A stretch of 64,000 nt of DNA from JANQPA01 sp964548175. GTDB lineage: Bacteria; Bacteroidota; Bacteroidia; Chitinophagales; Saprospiraceae. A program made the position numbers and the translations under genes. The notes under the pieces were generated by a model. The model was not told the origin of the DNA and searched no databases. It worked only from the letters and a program-made list of their open reading frames with translations. Every line of letters begins with the position of its first letter. Positions within the stretch are counted from its first letter, which is position 1. The stretch is taken from positions 62,001 to 126,000 of the forward strand of contig CAZJQS010000006.1 in assembly GCA_964548175.1 (NCBI GenBank), in the 5' to 3' direction. Shown piece after piece: positions 42,101 through 49,849 of the stretch.

Positions 42101-43638
42101 ATGCTTCTGCCGGTCGGGATTCAATACAGATTCGATTGAGAGTAGGTAGTCAATATGGGAGCGACACTTTAATTTTAAATATTCCCATCGATATAGATCC
42201 CCTTCCCCGGGCCGCTTTTAGTTTTGCCAATACCAACAACACGGTTAGCTTCAATAATCAATCTACGGACAGTGACGCTTTCCTCTGGGATTTCGGCGAC
42301 GGTAGCACCAGCTCCTCGGCTAATCCCGGCCATACCTATGATTCGCTGGGTGATTATGAGGTAAGATTGATTGCCTTTAATGATTGCGGACAGGATACGA
42401 TCATTCAAAGCATCCGGATAAACAATGCCCCGGCGGCCGGCTTTGAGATCGAGCGGGAGGGGGATTGCGCGCCGATACAATTTCGATTGATCGACCGGTC
42501 GATCGGTTTGATTGATACGGTTTATTATGAATTTGTGGGTCCGAAAGTGGTTCCGGTGGAGGAGGAGAACGGTCTTTATGAAGTTATGGAAGCCGGTGAG
42601 CTTTTCATCACCATGGTCGTCGAAAATGAGCTGGGCCGGGATGAGGTGACCCAAAGTCTGCAATTGGCCGGTTTTCCAGTAGCTGATTTTTCCAGTTTTA
42701 TGGATGATCTCACGGTCACCTTTACAGATGAGTCTTCTGATGCAGATGCTGTTTTATGGGATTTTGGGGACGGCAGTCAGAGTCAGGATCGCAATCCTGT
42801 CTATGCTTACGCGGAAGAAGGAGAGTATGTAGTGAGCCTGATCGTTCGGAATGGTTGCGGGGAAGATACGCTGATGCGCAATATCACGGTGGGCAGTCCT
42901 TTGGTAGCCAAATTTACAGCTTTGAACTCCTTTGGCTGTGCGCCGCACCTGGTGCAGTTTAGAAATCGTTCTACCGGAAATATTAATGCGATCAACTGGT
43001 CGTTCCCCGGTGGCTCCCCTGCTTCCTCTACAGAAATGGAGCCCCAGGTGATCTACACCAACCCGGGCGTTTATCCGGTAACTTTAACAGTGGAAGGGCC
43101 TTTGGGCACCAATAGTGTGACCATCGAAGATTTTATTCGCATCGTAGATTTTCCTGATGCCGACTTCTCCTACGAGGTCGACGGCTTCCAGGTGCGATTC
43201 ACTAACCTGTCCATGAATGCAGAATCCTACCGCTGGGATTTCGGTGACGGCAGCACCAGTACGGCTGAAAACCCGGTGCACACTTACAGTCGGGGCGGCC
43301 TTTTTACCGTAACCCTGAACGCTTCCATCGCCACCTGTGGCAATTCGGTAACGATGAATATTCCCGTGATGCTGAGCGAGGTGGAGGATGCGTTTTCTTC
43401 CCCTGACCTGAAGGTTTTTCCGAATCCGGCCAGAGGCGTGTTGTTTATCGAAACCAATCAGCTGGACTTGTTCCCGATACAACTGGAGCTGATCTCTGCA
43501 CGGGGACAGCTGTTGGAACGTTTGGAAATGAGTTCGTCCAGGCAAATAGATATCAGCAGGTATCCCGCAGGGTTGTATTATTTGCGTTTGCGAAACGCAG
43601 AAAGACAATGGATCGGGAAATTGGTGCATTTGAGATAA
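39103..43638 (+). CDS. giant secreted PKD-repeat surface protein with type A T9SS signal
   Basis: The 1511-residue protein has a signal peptide ending near VFLNGQ. The N-terminal 400 residues form a beta-rich domain with Gly-rich runs (GGGGGNDHNAGGGGGGNVTA), which often belong to parallel beta-helix-like adhesins. From about 560 on there are roughly eleven PKD-like units: those with the WDFGDG motif alternate with divergent units with an xWxF core. The C-terminus (DLKVFPNPARGVLFIETNQ...GLYYLRL) is the type A sorting domain. It is probably displayed on the surface and involved in adhesion or polymer binding. It stands alone, with a Gly-rich composition unlike its neighbours. Confidence 0.9.
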   Translation: MYLKLLSRTFFFLSLSVFLNGQEETPLSGVINVYAAVVDIDECANTLIVDDPSGFESDMQVILIQMKGASINQDNDDDFGSIEDQGAAGLYEKNKIIAIDNNRITLERTLFNAYDPQSALQLVSMPVYENAITVDTVRAQPWDGSTGGIVAFQVQDQLRIDAPIDVTGQGFRGGEAVIVNSSCNFTIDPGNFAYPEGNWRAAPKGESIAEFVPAKEWGKGSQASGGGGGNDHNAGGGGGGNVTAGGMGGRNNAPGIFDCTGNHPGRGGKPLPNDVERIYMGGGGGAGHSNNTTEAISGGNGGGIVMIFAPAITRLNTGIYADGQSPGTGEGDGGGGAGAGGTIMLEVFNLPDNILMHAFGGNGASIDNRGQNRCMGPGGGGSGGRIMISLPISGPTPNFQVNGGQAGRTLNSSSCSTGSNGAEAGENGEVVTFSGFAESSDFFTPTAIQDQTTRALVCEGNPVLLQVETSGNNLTYQWQINRGSGFMNLNNDASFSGVRSRFLSIAETTPDILNAEFRLLIEDDCGQQLTSEIITVEVGEVPDVNFSLELDQLTLNVISVTPEDAEEYRWDFGDGNTSTERTPTHVYDQAGDYDVKLVVRNACGSDSLTQFIPARGSAPTADFTYSDTTGCLPVTVNFSNASTPDADSFQWNFQGGTPATATSTDPSVVYNMPGVYQVRLVVTDAFGTSDTLARTIRIVVPPKPEADFEFVLDGLNVTFDNLSENADRAEWDFGDGSTSTELSPVHDFPADGSYEVRLIAGNACGSDTTSTTIEVKAPPQAGFVVAQVNGCSPVQITFQSTSTGEIDRYAWSFQNGEPEFSTEENPTVTYNQSGAFEVVLVVSNEGGSTNAVQLVEVNLADPPVADFEGGLTDILTLSLKSTATEADSLYWIFGADTFAQIAADSFFSYTFPAPGSYQYGLIAKNQCGMDTLMAQVELDGIPQAEMTVEVDSGCAPLQVEISSPFFSPPLNQYLQGGGATGVDIASFEPDENGVVKGTVDASAGRDSIQIRLRVGSQYGSDTLILNIPIDIDPLPRAAFSFANTNNTVSFNNQSTDSDAFLWDFGDGSTSSSANPGHTYDSLGDYEVRLIAFNDCGQDTIIQSIRINNAPAAGFEIEREGDCAPIQFRLIDRSIGLIDTVYYEFVGPKVVPVEEENGLYEVMEAGELFITMVVENELGRDEVTQSLQLAGFPVADFSSFMDDLTVTFTDESSDADAVLWDFGDGSQSQDRNPVYAYAEEGEYVVSLIVRNGCGEDTLMRNITVGSPLVAKFTALNSFGCAPHLVQFRNRSTGNINAINWSFPGGSPASSTEMEPQVIYTNPGVYPVTLTVEGPLGTNSVTIEDFIRIVDFPDADFSYEVDGFQVRFTNLSMNAESYRWDFGDGSTSTAENPVHTYSRGGLFTVTLNASIATCGNSVTMNIPVMLSEVEDAFSSPDLKVFPNPARGVLFIETNQLDLFPIQLELISARGQLLERLEMSSSRQIDISRYPAGLYYLRLRNAERQWIGKLVHLR

Positions 43639-43675
43639 GAATATGGATCATTCCGCATTTCAACCTTTTTATCTC

Positions 43676-43840
43676 TTAATAACCCGGATGGGGCTCTTCA
43701 ATGATCTCGGTATCCTCTGACTTATAGATGATCGGCACGCCCATCTTCTGAAGAAAGATCCCCAGAAGGATGACCACGGCCACGATCAGGAAGAAGATCT
43801 CCCATTTGTTGAGCAGTCGTTTTTTTCCTTCGTCTGTCAT
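43676..43840 (-). CDS. 54-residue single-pass membrane protein
   Basis: ATG 43840 to TAA 43676 reads MTDEGKKRLLNKWEIFFLIV, then AVVILLGIFLQKMGVPIIYK and an acidic tail SEDTEIIEEPHPGY. It has a cytoplasmic basic patch, one transmembrane helix and an acidic exterior end. It lies between the PKD protein and the TonB receptor, on the receptor's strand 169 bp downstream of it. No family is recognised. The codon pattern and clean topology support it as real. Confidence 0.68.
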   Translation of the reverse strand: MTDEGKKRLLNKWEIFFLIVAVVILLGIFLQKMGVPIIYKSEDTEIIEEPHPGY

Positions 43841-43939
43841 AGGTCAATTGTTTATTCGATCATTTGTCTATATGTTTTTTACAGCACTAAAATACTAAAT
43901 TACTCAAGTTGCGAAGCAACTTTAGTAGAAGGTAGAAGG

Positions 43940-44002
43940 TATTAGGTAGAAAGAAATACAACCTAAAAAGGGACCTATTTGTCCAATTCAGGCATAAATC
44001 TT
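43940..44002 (+). repeat. 63-bp dispersed intergenic repeat, copy 2
   Basis: This matches 14738-14800 at 56 of 63 positions. It is just downstream of the TonB receptor gene (whose stop is at 44010-44012), and the same orientation places copy 1 after the phosphoesterase gene. The adjacent upstream sequence AAGTTGCGAAGCAACTT (about 43907-43923) is a small hairpin. Confidence 0.75.
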
Positions 44003-44009
44003 CAAATGA

Positions 44010-46553
44010 TCAAAACTCCATTCTCATTCTCAGATTAATCCTCCTTGAGGTCAGGTAGTTCGGGATGGCGTATTGCTGTTGGAAGACTGTCTTGATCCAG
44101 GTATTATCCGCCTGGTTTTGGACCTGCATCAGGTTGAATACTTCCAGGCTCAGCCAGGTGCTGCGGGAGAAGCCCAGAAAATGATTGGGTTTTTTCCAGC
44201 GGCGGGTCTCATCCCAAAGCGCCAGGGAGAATCCGATGTCCACCCGGTGGTAGGCGGACAGCCGGTAGGTATTTCTAAATATTTCATTGTTATCTTTTAA
44301 TCCAAACGGAAGACCGGTGCCGATGGACAAATTCATATGCATTTTGAAATTTTCATTTTTAGGCAGGTAATCCTGGAAAAAGATAGACAGGTTGACGGCC
44401 CGGTCGGTCGGTCGGGGAACATCGTTCACTTCGGTCGCTTGTTCCTGGCCAACTTCTCTTCTCAAATGCTGAACCCCATCGAGGTTTTCGCGGGCGCGGA
44501 GTATCGACAGGTTGATCCAGGATTCGGCGCCCGGCACGAATTCGCCGTTCAGGCGAAGGTCCAGGCCCATCAAATAGCCGGTGGCATTATTTTCTCCGGA
44601 ATACCGGATACGCACGTTTTCAAAATCGTAATAGACCTGATCCCACAGAGACTTGTAGTAGGCCTCCGTGATCAGTCTGAATTTTTTGGGGTTGTTTTTC
44701 CCGAGATAAAAATCCCAGGTTAATCCTCCGACGATATGGGCTGATTTTTGTGCCCTCAGGTCGGTATTGACCGTGCCGTTGAAGCGGCGCAGTTCCCGGT
44801 AAAAAGGAGGCTGAAAATAAAGCCCTCCCGCCAGCCGGAAGGAGATATCGGATTGGGAAGCCAGCGGCTTGTATAAAACTTCCGCTCGGGGAGAGATCAG
44901 CAATTCTTCATTCAGATCCCAGTAGGAAGCCCGGACTCCGGCGGATATCCGCCACTCGGCGGCATCTTCCTTGCGGTAGGTGAAGGTGTTCTGTAAAAAA
45001 GCGCTATAGCGGTTAGAAGAAATGGAATTCTGCGTTTTCAGCACATCAAAGAGCAAGACTTCCGAATCGCTGAAGGGCAGTGAATAGCCTGCTGAGTCGA
45101 GTCTTTCCCACTCATTGATGCGGTCATCGATCTCCTCCTGCTGGTATTTGACGCTCCACTGGATGAAGTGGCTGCTGGTGGTATTCTGGTTAAAATTATC
45201 TTGTGGTATTTCCCAGCCGCCGCGATGCTCGAAATTGGTGATGCGTGTATCGAGGCGGTTGCGGATGAATTCGTGCTGGGTGCCGGTGCCCAGTTCGGCC
45301 AGGACTTCCCCGAATTCGTTACTTCCCAGCCCGGATTCGATCTGGCGCAGGCTATAGTCGCCGATGATGTCGGTGCTTTCATTTTCATTGCTGCCCTGAG
45401 CGGAGGCCATAAATTTCAGATAAAAAGGGTTTTTGACGCCGGAAGGAATGTAGGTCAGCGATAGCCCGCCCATGGCGGTAGTCAGGTCATTGAGTTCAGC
45501 CCCTTCGGAGACGGTGAATAATTGTAATGCAAAATTGATCAGTCCGAGCGCCGTATTTCGCTCAGTAGGGGAGAAGCGATAAAGGGAGCGGTTATAGTTA
45601 CCCAGGAAGCCGAGCTGCCAGTCGCGGGAAATGTCATAAGTCAGATAAGCCTGAATGTCAGAGTGGTCAGGGTTGTATTCTCCTTGTGTATCCAGGGTGC
45701 CCAGCAGGTAGCGGTTGTTTTTGTAGCGGGCCCCCAGCAGGAAACGGAACTTTTGATAATCGTTATTGCTCACTCGGGTGCTGCCTTCGATATGGGCGGA
45801 AGCTCCCAGCATACTCAGGCTAACGGAGCCCCTCAGAGAATCGGGCCGTTTATATTTGATGTCCAGCACGGATGACAGCTTGTCGCCATACCGGGCTTCA
45901 AAGCCGCCGGAAGAAAAAGTCAGATCGCGGATCAGGTCTATATTCGGAAAAGAAAGCCCTTCCTGCTGAGCCGTACGGATCAATTGCGGCCGGTAGATCT
46001 CAAAATCATTGACGTAGACCAGATTTTCATCATAGTTGCCGCCGCGTACCGTATACTGCGAGCTTAATTCCCCTCCCGTGCCCGAAGAGGTGCCCAGGGC
46101 AATGTGCGGCAAAATGCTTTCCAGGTTGCCCGAAGCAGTAGGCAGCAGCTTCAGGTTTTCGACTTCTTCCTTGACCATGCCGCCCTCCTGAATGGCGCTT
46201 TCCCGGACGATGACTTCCAGGTCGGAATCCGAAGGCGCCATGCTGACGTCGATCTGCCGACTGGTGCCGGAGGGCATCGGCCGGATGGTGGTTTGTGTTT
46301 CTTTGTAGCCGATCCGGGAAAAAACAAGGATGCACGCCTGGTTAGCCGGGATATCCAGGCTATAACGACCGTTGGAGCTGGTTTCCGTCACCAGGTTGGT
46401 GTCGCGAATGAAAACTGTGACCAATTCGATCGGAGCATTATTCTGGGCATCGGAGACTTTTCCCGTAATGGTCGCTTTTTGGCTGGTTTGAGCATGGACA
46501 AGGAAAACGGTTCCTGTGAGTAAATATAGTAAGGTGATGATCCTTTTGTTCAT
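44010..46553 (-). CDS. TonB-dependent outer membrane receptor with carboxypeptidase-like domain
   Basis: The 847-residue protein begins with a signal peptide (to about VHAQT), a CarboxypepD_reg-like domain (TITGKVSDAQNNAPIELVTVFI) and a plug with the beta-strand motif SSQYTVRGGNYDENLVYVNDFEIYRP. The barrel is of about 22 strands and ends with RINLRMRMEF. There is no adjacent SusD, so it is a stand-alone receptor of the non-SusC type, probably for a siderophore, vitamin, peptide or glycan. A hydrophobic 54-residue gene lies 3' of it. Confidence 0.92.
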   Translation of the reverse strand: MNKRIITLLYLLTGTVFLVHAQTSQKATITGKVSDAQNNAPIELVTVFIRDTNLVTETSSNGRYSLDIPANQACILVFSRIGYKETQTTIRPMPSGTSRQIDVSMAPSDSDLEVIVRESAIQEGGMVKEEVENLKLLPTASGNLESILPHIALGTSSGTGGELSSQYTVRGGNYDENLVYVNDFEIYRPQLIRTAQQEGLSFPNIDLIRDLTFSSGGFEARYGDKLSSVLDIKYKRPDSLRGSVSLSMLGASAHIEGSTRVSNNDYQKFRFLLGARYKNNRYLLGTLDTQGEYNPDHSDIQAYLTYDISRDWQLGFLGNYNRSLYRFSPTERNTALGLINFALQLFTVSEGAELNDLTTAMGGLSLTYIPSGVKNPFYLKFMASAQGSNENESTDIIGDYSLRQIESGLGSNEFGEVLAELGTGTQHEFIRNRLDTRITNFEHRGGWEIPQDNFNQNTTSSHFIQWSVKYQQEEIDDRINEWERLDSAGYSLPFSDSEVLLFDVLKTQNSISSNRYSAFLQNTFTYRKEDAAEWRISAGVRASYWDLNEELLISPRAEVLYKPLASQSDISFRLAGGLYFQPPFYRELRRFNGTVNTDLRAQKSAHIVGGLTWDFYLGKNNPKKFRLITEAYYKSLWDQVYYDFENVRIRYSGENNATGYLMGLDLRLNGEFVPGAESWINLSILRARENLDGVQHLRREVGQEQATEVNDVPRPTDRAVNLSIFFQDYLPKNENFKMHMNLSIGTGLPFGLKDNNEIFRNTYRLSAYHRVDIGFSLALWDETRRWKKPNHFLGFSRSTWLSLEVFNLMQVQNQADNTWIKTVFQQQYAIPNYLTSRRINLRMRMEF

Positions 46554-46676
46554 AGGACAATAAATTTAAGCCGGGCCGGCTTCTTTCTTTTAACGGCTGC
46601 AAGTTACAATCTTATCGGAAAGTTGAAACAATAAATCGGTGTTGATTTGACGACGAATCAGTATTAAAAAATGATG

Positions 46677-46815
46677 GGCCGGTGCAAAAAGTCAGTTGCT
46701 CCTTATGCGCAGCTAATAAAATTCTTTTTTCTTGCCGGGGAAAATCTGTGATTTTCCCCGGCAAGAAAAAAATTATTTAAGCCGAGCAAAAAAAGTAACT
46801 GACTTTTGTGCGCCG
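46677..46815. repeat. nested palindromic element between the TonB receptor and rpe genes
   Basis: The core stem CTTGCCGGGGAAAATC/GATTTTCCCCGGCAAG around TGT (46747-46749) is perfect, in the reverse orientation to the copies at 10426 and 36298. The flank reads ATGCGCAGCTAATAAAATTC on one side and TTTAAGCCGAGC on the other. The outer arms GGTGCAAAAAGTCAGTTGCT and ACTGACTTTTGTGCGCC pair. It is 3' of rpe. The remaining sequence in 46554-46823 near the receptor start shows nothing else I recognise. Confidence 0.85.
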
Positions 46816-46823
46816 ACATAATC

Positions 46824-47501
46824 TTACACCCACTTGCCTTTATCCTTCCCGATCTCTTTCAACTGCCGGATCTGTTCTTTAGGATCATCCGCTTTAAACA
46901 CGCTACTCCCCGCCACCAGAATATCGGCGCCCGCCTGTAGAATGGCTTCTGCGTTATGCAGGCCTACGCCGCCGTCTACCTCGATAAGGGTGTTGGTGTT
47001 TTGGATGGTGATCATGTCTTTCAGTTTGCGGATCTTGGGGATGGAGCGATAGATGAACTTCTGGCCTCCCAATCCGGGGTTGACCGACATCAGGATGACC
47101 TGATCTGTATCTTCGAGTACATCCTCCAGCAAAGCCACATTGGTATGCGGGTTGACGGCCACTCCGGCCTGGGCTCCGGATTGCTTAATATCCTGCAACA
47201 CCCGATGCAGGTGGGGGCAGGCCTCGTAGTGAACCGAAATGATGTCCGCTCCCGCATCGCGGAAGGGTTGGATGTATTTTTCCGGCTCGACGATCATCAG
47301 GTGGACATCCAGCGGTTTGCGGGCTATTTTTTTTACCGCTTCTACGATCATCATCCCGAAGGTAATGTTCGGAACGAAAACGCCGTCCATGACGTCGACA
47401 TGGATATAATCTGCTTCGCTGTCATTGATCAGTTCAATAGCTTGATTCAGCCGAGAAAAATCAGCAGCAAGTATAGAAGGTGCAACAAAATGTCTGCGCA
47501 T
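46824..47501 (-). CDS. rpe: ribulose-phosphate 3-epimerase
   Basis: The 225-residue TIM-barrel enzyme interconverts ribulose-5-phosphate and xylulose-5-phosphate in the pentose phosphate pathway. The start MRRHFVAPSILAADFSRLNQ is followed by the metal-binding HVDVMDGVFVPNITFG, HLMIVEPEKYI, SVNPGLGGQKFI, and VDGGVGLHNA. All catalytic Asp and His are present. It is monocistronic, with a nested palindrome 3' of it. Confidence 0.97.
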   Translation of the reverse strand: MRRHFVAPSILAADFSRLNQAIELINDSEADYIHVDVMDGVFVPNITFGMMIVEAVKKIARKPLDVHLMIVEPEKYIQPFRDAGADIISVHYEACPHLHRVLQDIKQSGAQAGVAVNPHTNVALLEDVLEDTDQVILMSVNPGLGGQKFIYRSIPKIRKLKDMITIQNTNTLIEVDGGVGLHNAEAILQAGADILVAGSSVFKADDPKEQIRQLKEIGKDKGKWV

Positions 47502-47590
47502 GCGTAAAAAGAATTGAAATACGTAAAATGTTACGCAATTTTGGTGATTTTGAATGGAAATTCAGTAATTTTGGCAGGAAAGATAAAAAA

Positions 47591-47616
47591 AACCGGCTAG
47601 AAAATTCCAGCCGGCT
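47591..47616 (-). terminator. hairpin with reverse-strand T run upstream of rpe
   Basis: CCGGCT/AGCCGG around AGAAAATTCC is followed on the reverse strand by a run of eight T (47592-47585), typical of an intrinsic terminator for transcripts that come from the gene-free stretch 47620-48380. No gene there explains it. Confidence 0.55.
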
Positions 47617-47689
47617 TCGAAAAGAGCTTTGAGAGGCTATCTACATACCAGAATGTGAGTATCCTTTGATACCCACTAAACTTCGTCCA

Positions 47690-47761
47690 TGAGATTATAA
47701 TTGTATTCGTGGGATTATAACATTTTTATCTGTCAAAGCTACTTTTTTAATGAGATTATAA
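47690..47761 (+). repeat. three copies of a GATTATAA motif in a gene-free stretch
   Basis: TGAGATTATAA occurs at 47690-47700 and 47751-47761, and GGGATTATAA at 47711-47720. The region is part of an 884-bp stretch (47502-48385) without a convincing gene. Confidence 0.4.
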
Positions 47762-48041
47762 TTTGTTAGTAGCAGCTCGTAAAATTTCCTTTCTTAATGA
47801 TTACAATACAAATATCGGAGATCCAAATCCAATAACTTAGTACAATTATGTCCTTTTCTGAGATGGATATTTTTTTAATGCATTTGGTTAATTATTGAAT
47901 ATCAGGTACTTAAAGTTTTTAGTTTCTCTGTTTACTGGTTTTTTTCTTCTTTTTTTTAAAAAAAAACGGGAAAAAAACTTTGATTTTTTTTGAGAAAAAG
48001 TTTGAAAAGGGTTTCTGAGCATAAAAAAATGTGCCATAAAA

Positions 48042-48155
48042 TGAAAAAGGGCCCCGACCATGGCGGTAGAATACCGCACTGATTGAGGCCCTTTTTCAGA
48101 GCAAAAAAAACACCGGCTAAAAGGCACTCCCCCCGTTGGCCCCTAGCCGGCGAAA
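48042..48155 (-). terminator. tandem hairpins in the gene-free stretch upstream of the helical protein
   Basis: TGAAAAAGGGCC (48042-48053) and GGCCCTTTTTCA (48087-48098) form a perfect 12-bp stem with an inner GCGGTA/TACCGC hairpin. CCGGCTA (48113-48119) and TAGCCGG (48144-48150) form a second stem followed on the reverse strand by eight T (48110-48103). They look like tandem terminators or processed small-RNA ends; the strand with T runs is the reverse one. Confidence 0.55.
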
Positions 48156-48385
48156 AAAAAATGATAATTAATTATTGGAATTATAATTTGCCGGCAGTTT
48201 AACTACCCGCACACGATTTTATAGTGCTTCATCGTGATTTCCCTACAAATATCTTCGAAAAAATATTCCAGGTGAAGTACATTTTTTGTATTTTCTGGCC
48301 CTGATAAAGCTTTCCGCCTAATGTGTTTTCAGCTTGTTTTCAAAATATTAGCCTTTAATTAGCAGGTGTTTACTGTGATGGAATT

Positions 48386-49828
48386 ATGGAACAAAGTAAA
48401 ATCGTACAGCATTTAAAAGACTTATCCTCTAAAGAACGGGATCGTTTTCGCTCTTTTGTGAATTCTCCTTATTTTAATCAGCATGAGGCGACCATTGAAC
48501 TGCTGGATCTGGTCATAAGCCATGTATCGGGCTCGAATGGGGTGAGCCTGGAGCGAAAAGTGGTTTTTCGAAAACTTTTTCCAGGCCAGGAATACGACGA
48601 GCAGCAGTTGCACAACGTTCTGTCTTACCTCAAAAAGCTATACCACAAGTTCCTGGCTTTTCGGCATTTCGAAGAGGAAGAACTGCAGGAACAGCTGTAC
48701 ACGGTCGAGCAGGCCTATGCTTTTAATCAGCATGATCTGCTGAGTAATCGCTCGAAACAGCTGGAAAAAAAGCTGGAAAAGTATCCTTTCCGCAATAGCG
48801 AGTATTTCCACATCAATTACCGCTTTCACAACCTGCTAGGCTTTTATTCCGGCAATTACGTGGACCGCGCCCGCACGGATACCTTTCAGGATATGCTGGA
48901 CAACCTGGACAAGTACTACATCATCGAAAAACTGAGAAATTGCTGCCACCTGACGGCTAACTCCATGCTGATGAACACCCATTATGAATACGGGCTGTTC
49001 GAAGAGCTGTTGATGTTTCTGGAAAATAACTGGGAATCCTTCCGAAAAGAAAGAGCCATCGTACTTTATTATTCCATCCTGATGTCTTTAAGAGACGAAG
49101 ATAATCCGGCTCATTACGAAAAACTGAAAGAACTGCTGAACCACGAACTGAAGCACTTCAGCCGGCAGGAGATTAACGACCTTTATGGTTTTTCCTACAA
49201 TTATTGTATCCGCCAGATCAACCTGGGTAACAGTGACTATCAGCGGGAATTGTTCGAGCTATATCAGGAGGGGCTGAAAAAAGAACTGCTCATCAATAAT
49301 GGGGTGCTTTCGGAATGGGATTACAAAAATGTCGTAACCCTAGGCTGCAAGCTTCAGGAATTTGCCTGGACCGAACGCTTCATTAACGCTTACAAAGAAA
49401 AGCTGCCGGCTTCAAAGCGCGAGAATGCTTATAAATATAACCTGGCAAATCTGTTTTACAACAAAAAACAATACAACGAAGCACAGGAAACTTTACTGCA
49501 GGTACAGTTTACCGATGTCAAATACCACCTGAACACAACTTTCTTACTCTTACGGACTTATTATGCGATGGAGGACACAGAGGCCTTGTTGTCACTCATT
49601 GATACCTTTCGGGTTTATGTTATCCGGAACCGCAAGATGACTACTGACCAGAAAAAAGGCTATACCAATTTTTTAAGGTTTGCCAAAAAATTGGTGTTGT
49701 TAAAGCATCATTCCACTACCTTTACCAAAAAGAGCCTTAAGGAAAAAGTTGACAATTTATCCCAAAAGATCGAGCAGACGAGCAATGTGATCAATAAATA
49801 CTGGCTTTTGGAAGAATGCCAGGTTTGA
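48386..49828 (+). CDS. unrecognised helical protein of 480 residues
   Basis: The protein has no signal peptide and is strongly helical, with many aromatic residues (YFHINYRFHNLLGFYSGNYV). Segments such as ENAYKYNLANLFYNKKQYNEAQETL look like TPR hairpins. The N-terminus MEQSKIVQHLKDLSSKERDR is a helical leader often seen in Bacteroidota proteins of unknown function. It is followed by a short-spaced lipoprotein gene (49850), so it may work with it, but no function is assigned. Confidence 0.8.
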   Translation: MEQSKIVQHLKDLSSKERDRFRSFVNSPYFNQHEATIELLDLVISHVSGSNGVSLERKVVFRKLFPGQEYDEQQLHNVLSYLKKLYHKFLAFRHFEEEELQEQLYTVEQAYAFNQHDLLSNRSKQLEKKLEKYPFRNSEYFHINYRFHNLLGFYSGNYVDRARTDTFQDMLDNLDKYYIIEKLRNCCHLTANSMLMNTHYEYGLFEELLMFLENNWESFRKERAIVLYYSILMSLRDEDNPAHYEKLKELLNHELKHFSRQEINDLYGFSYNYCIRQINLGNSDYQRELFELYQEGLKKELLINNGVLSEWDYKNVVTLGCKLQEFAWTERFINAYKEKLPASKRENAYKYNLANLFYNKKQYNEAQETLLQVQFTDVKYHLNTTFLLLRTYYAMEDTEALLSLIDTFRVYVIRNRKMTTDQKKGYTNFLRFAKKLVLLKHHSTTFTKKSLKEKVDNLSQKIEQTSNVINKYWLLEECQV

Positions 49829-49849
49829 TTTTTGCCAAATACCAATAGC

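Noticed and set aside
47888..48127. 79-codon reverse-strand open frame rich in Lys/Arg/Phe
   Set aside because: It runs through the tandem hairpins and poly-A/T stretches, and its composition is that of translated low-complexity DNA, with no start signal or family match.
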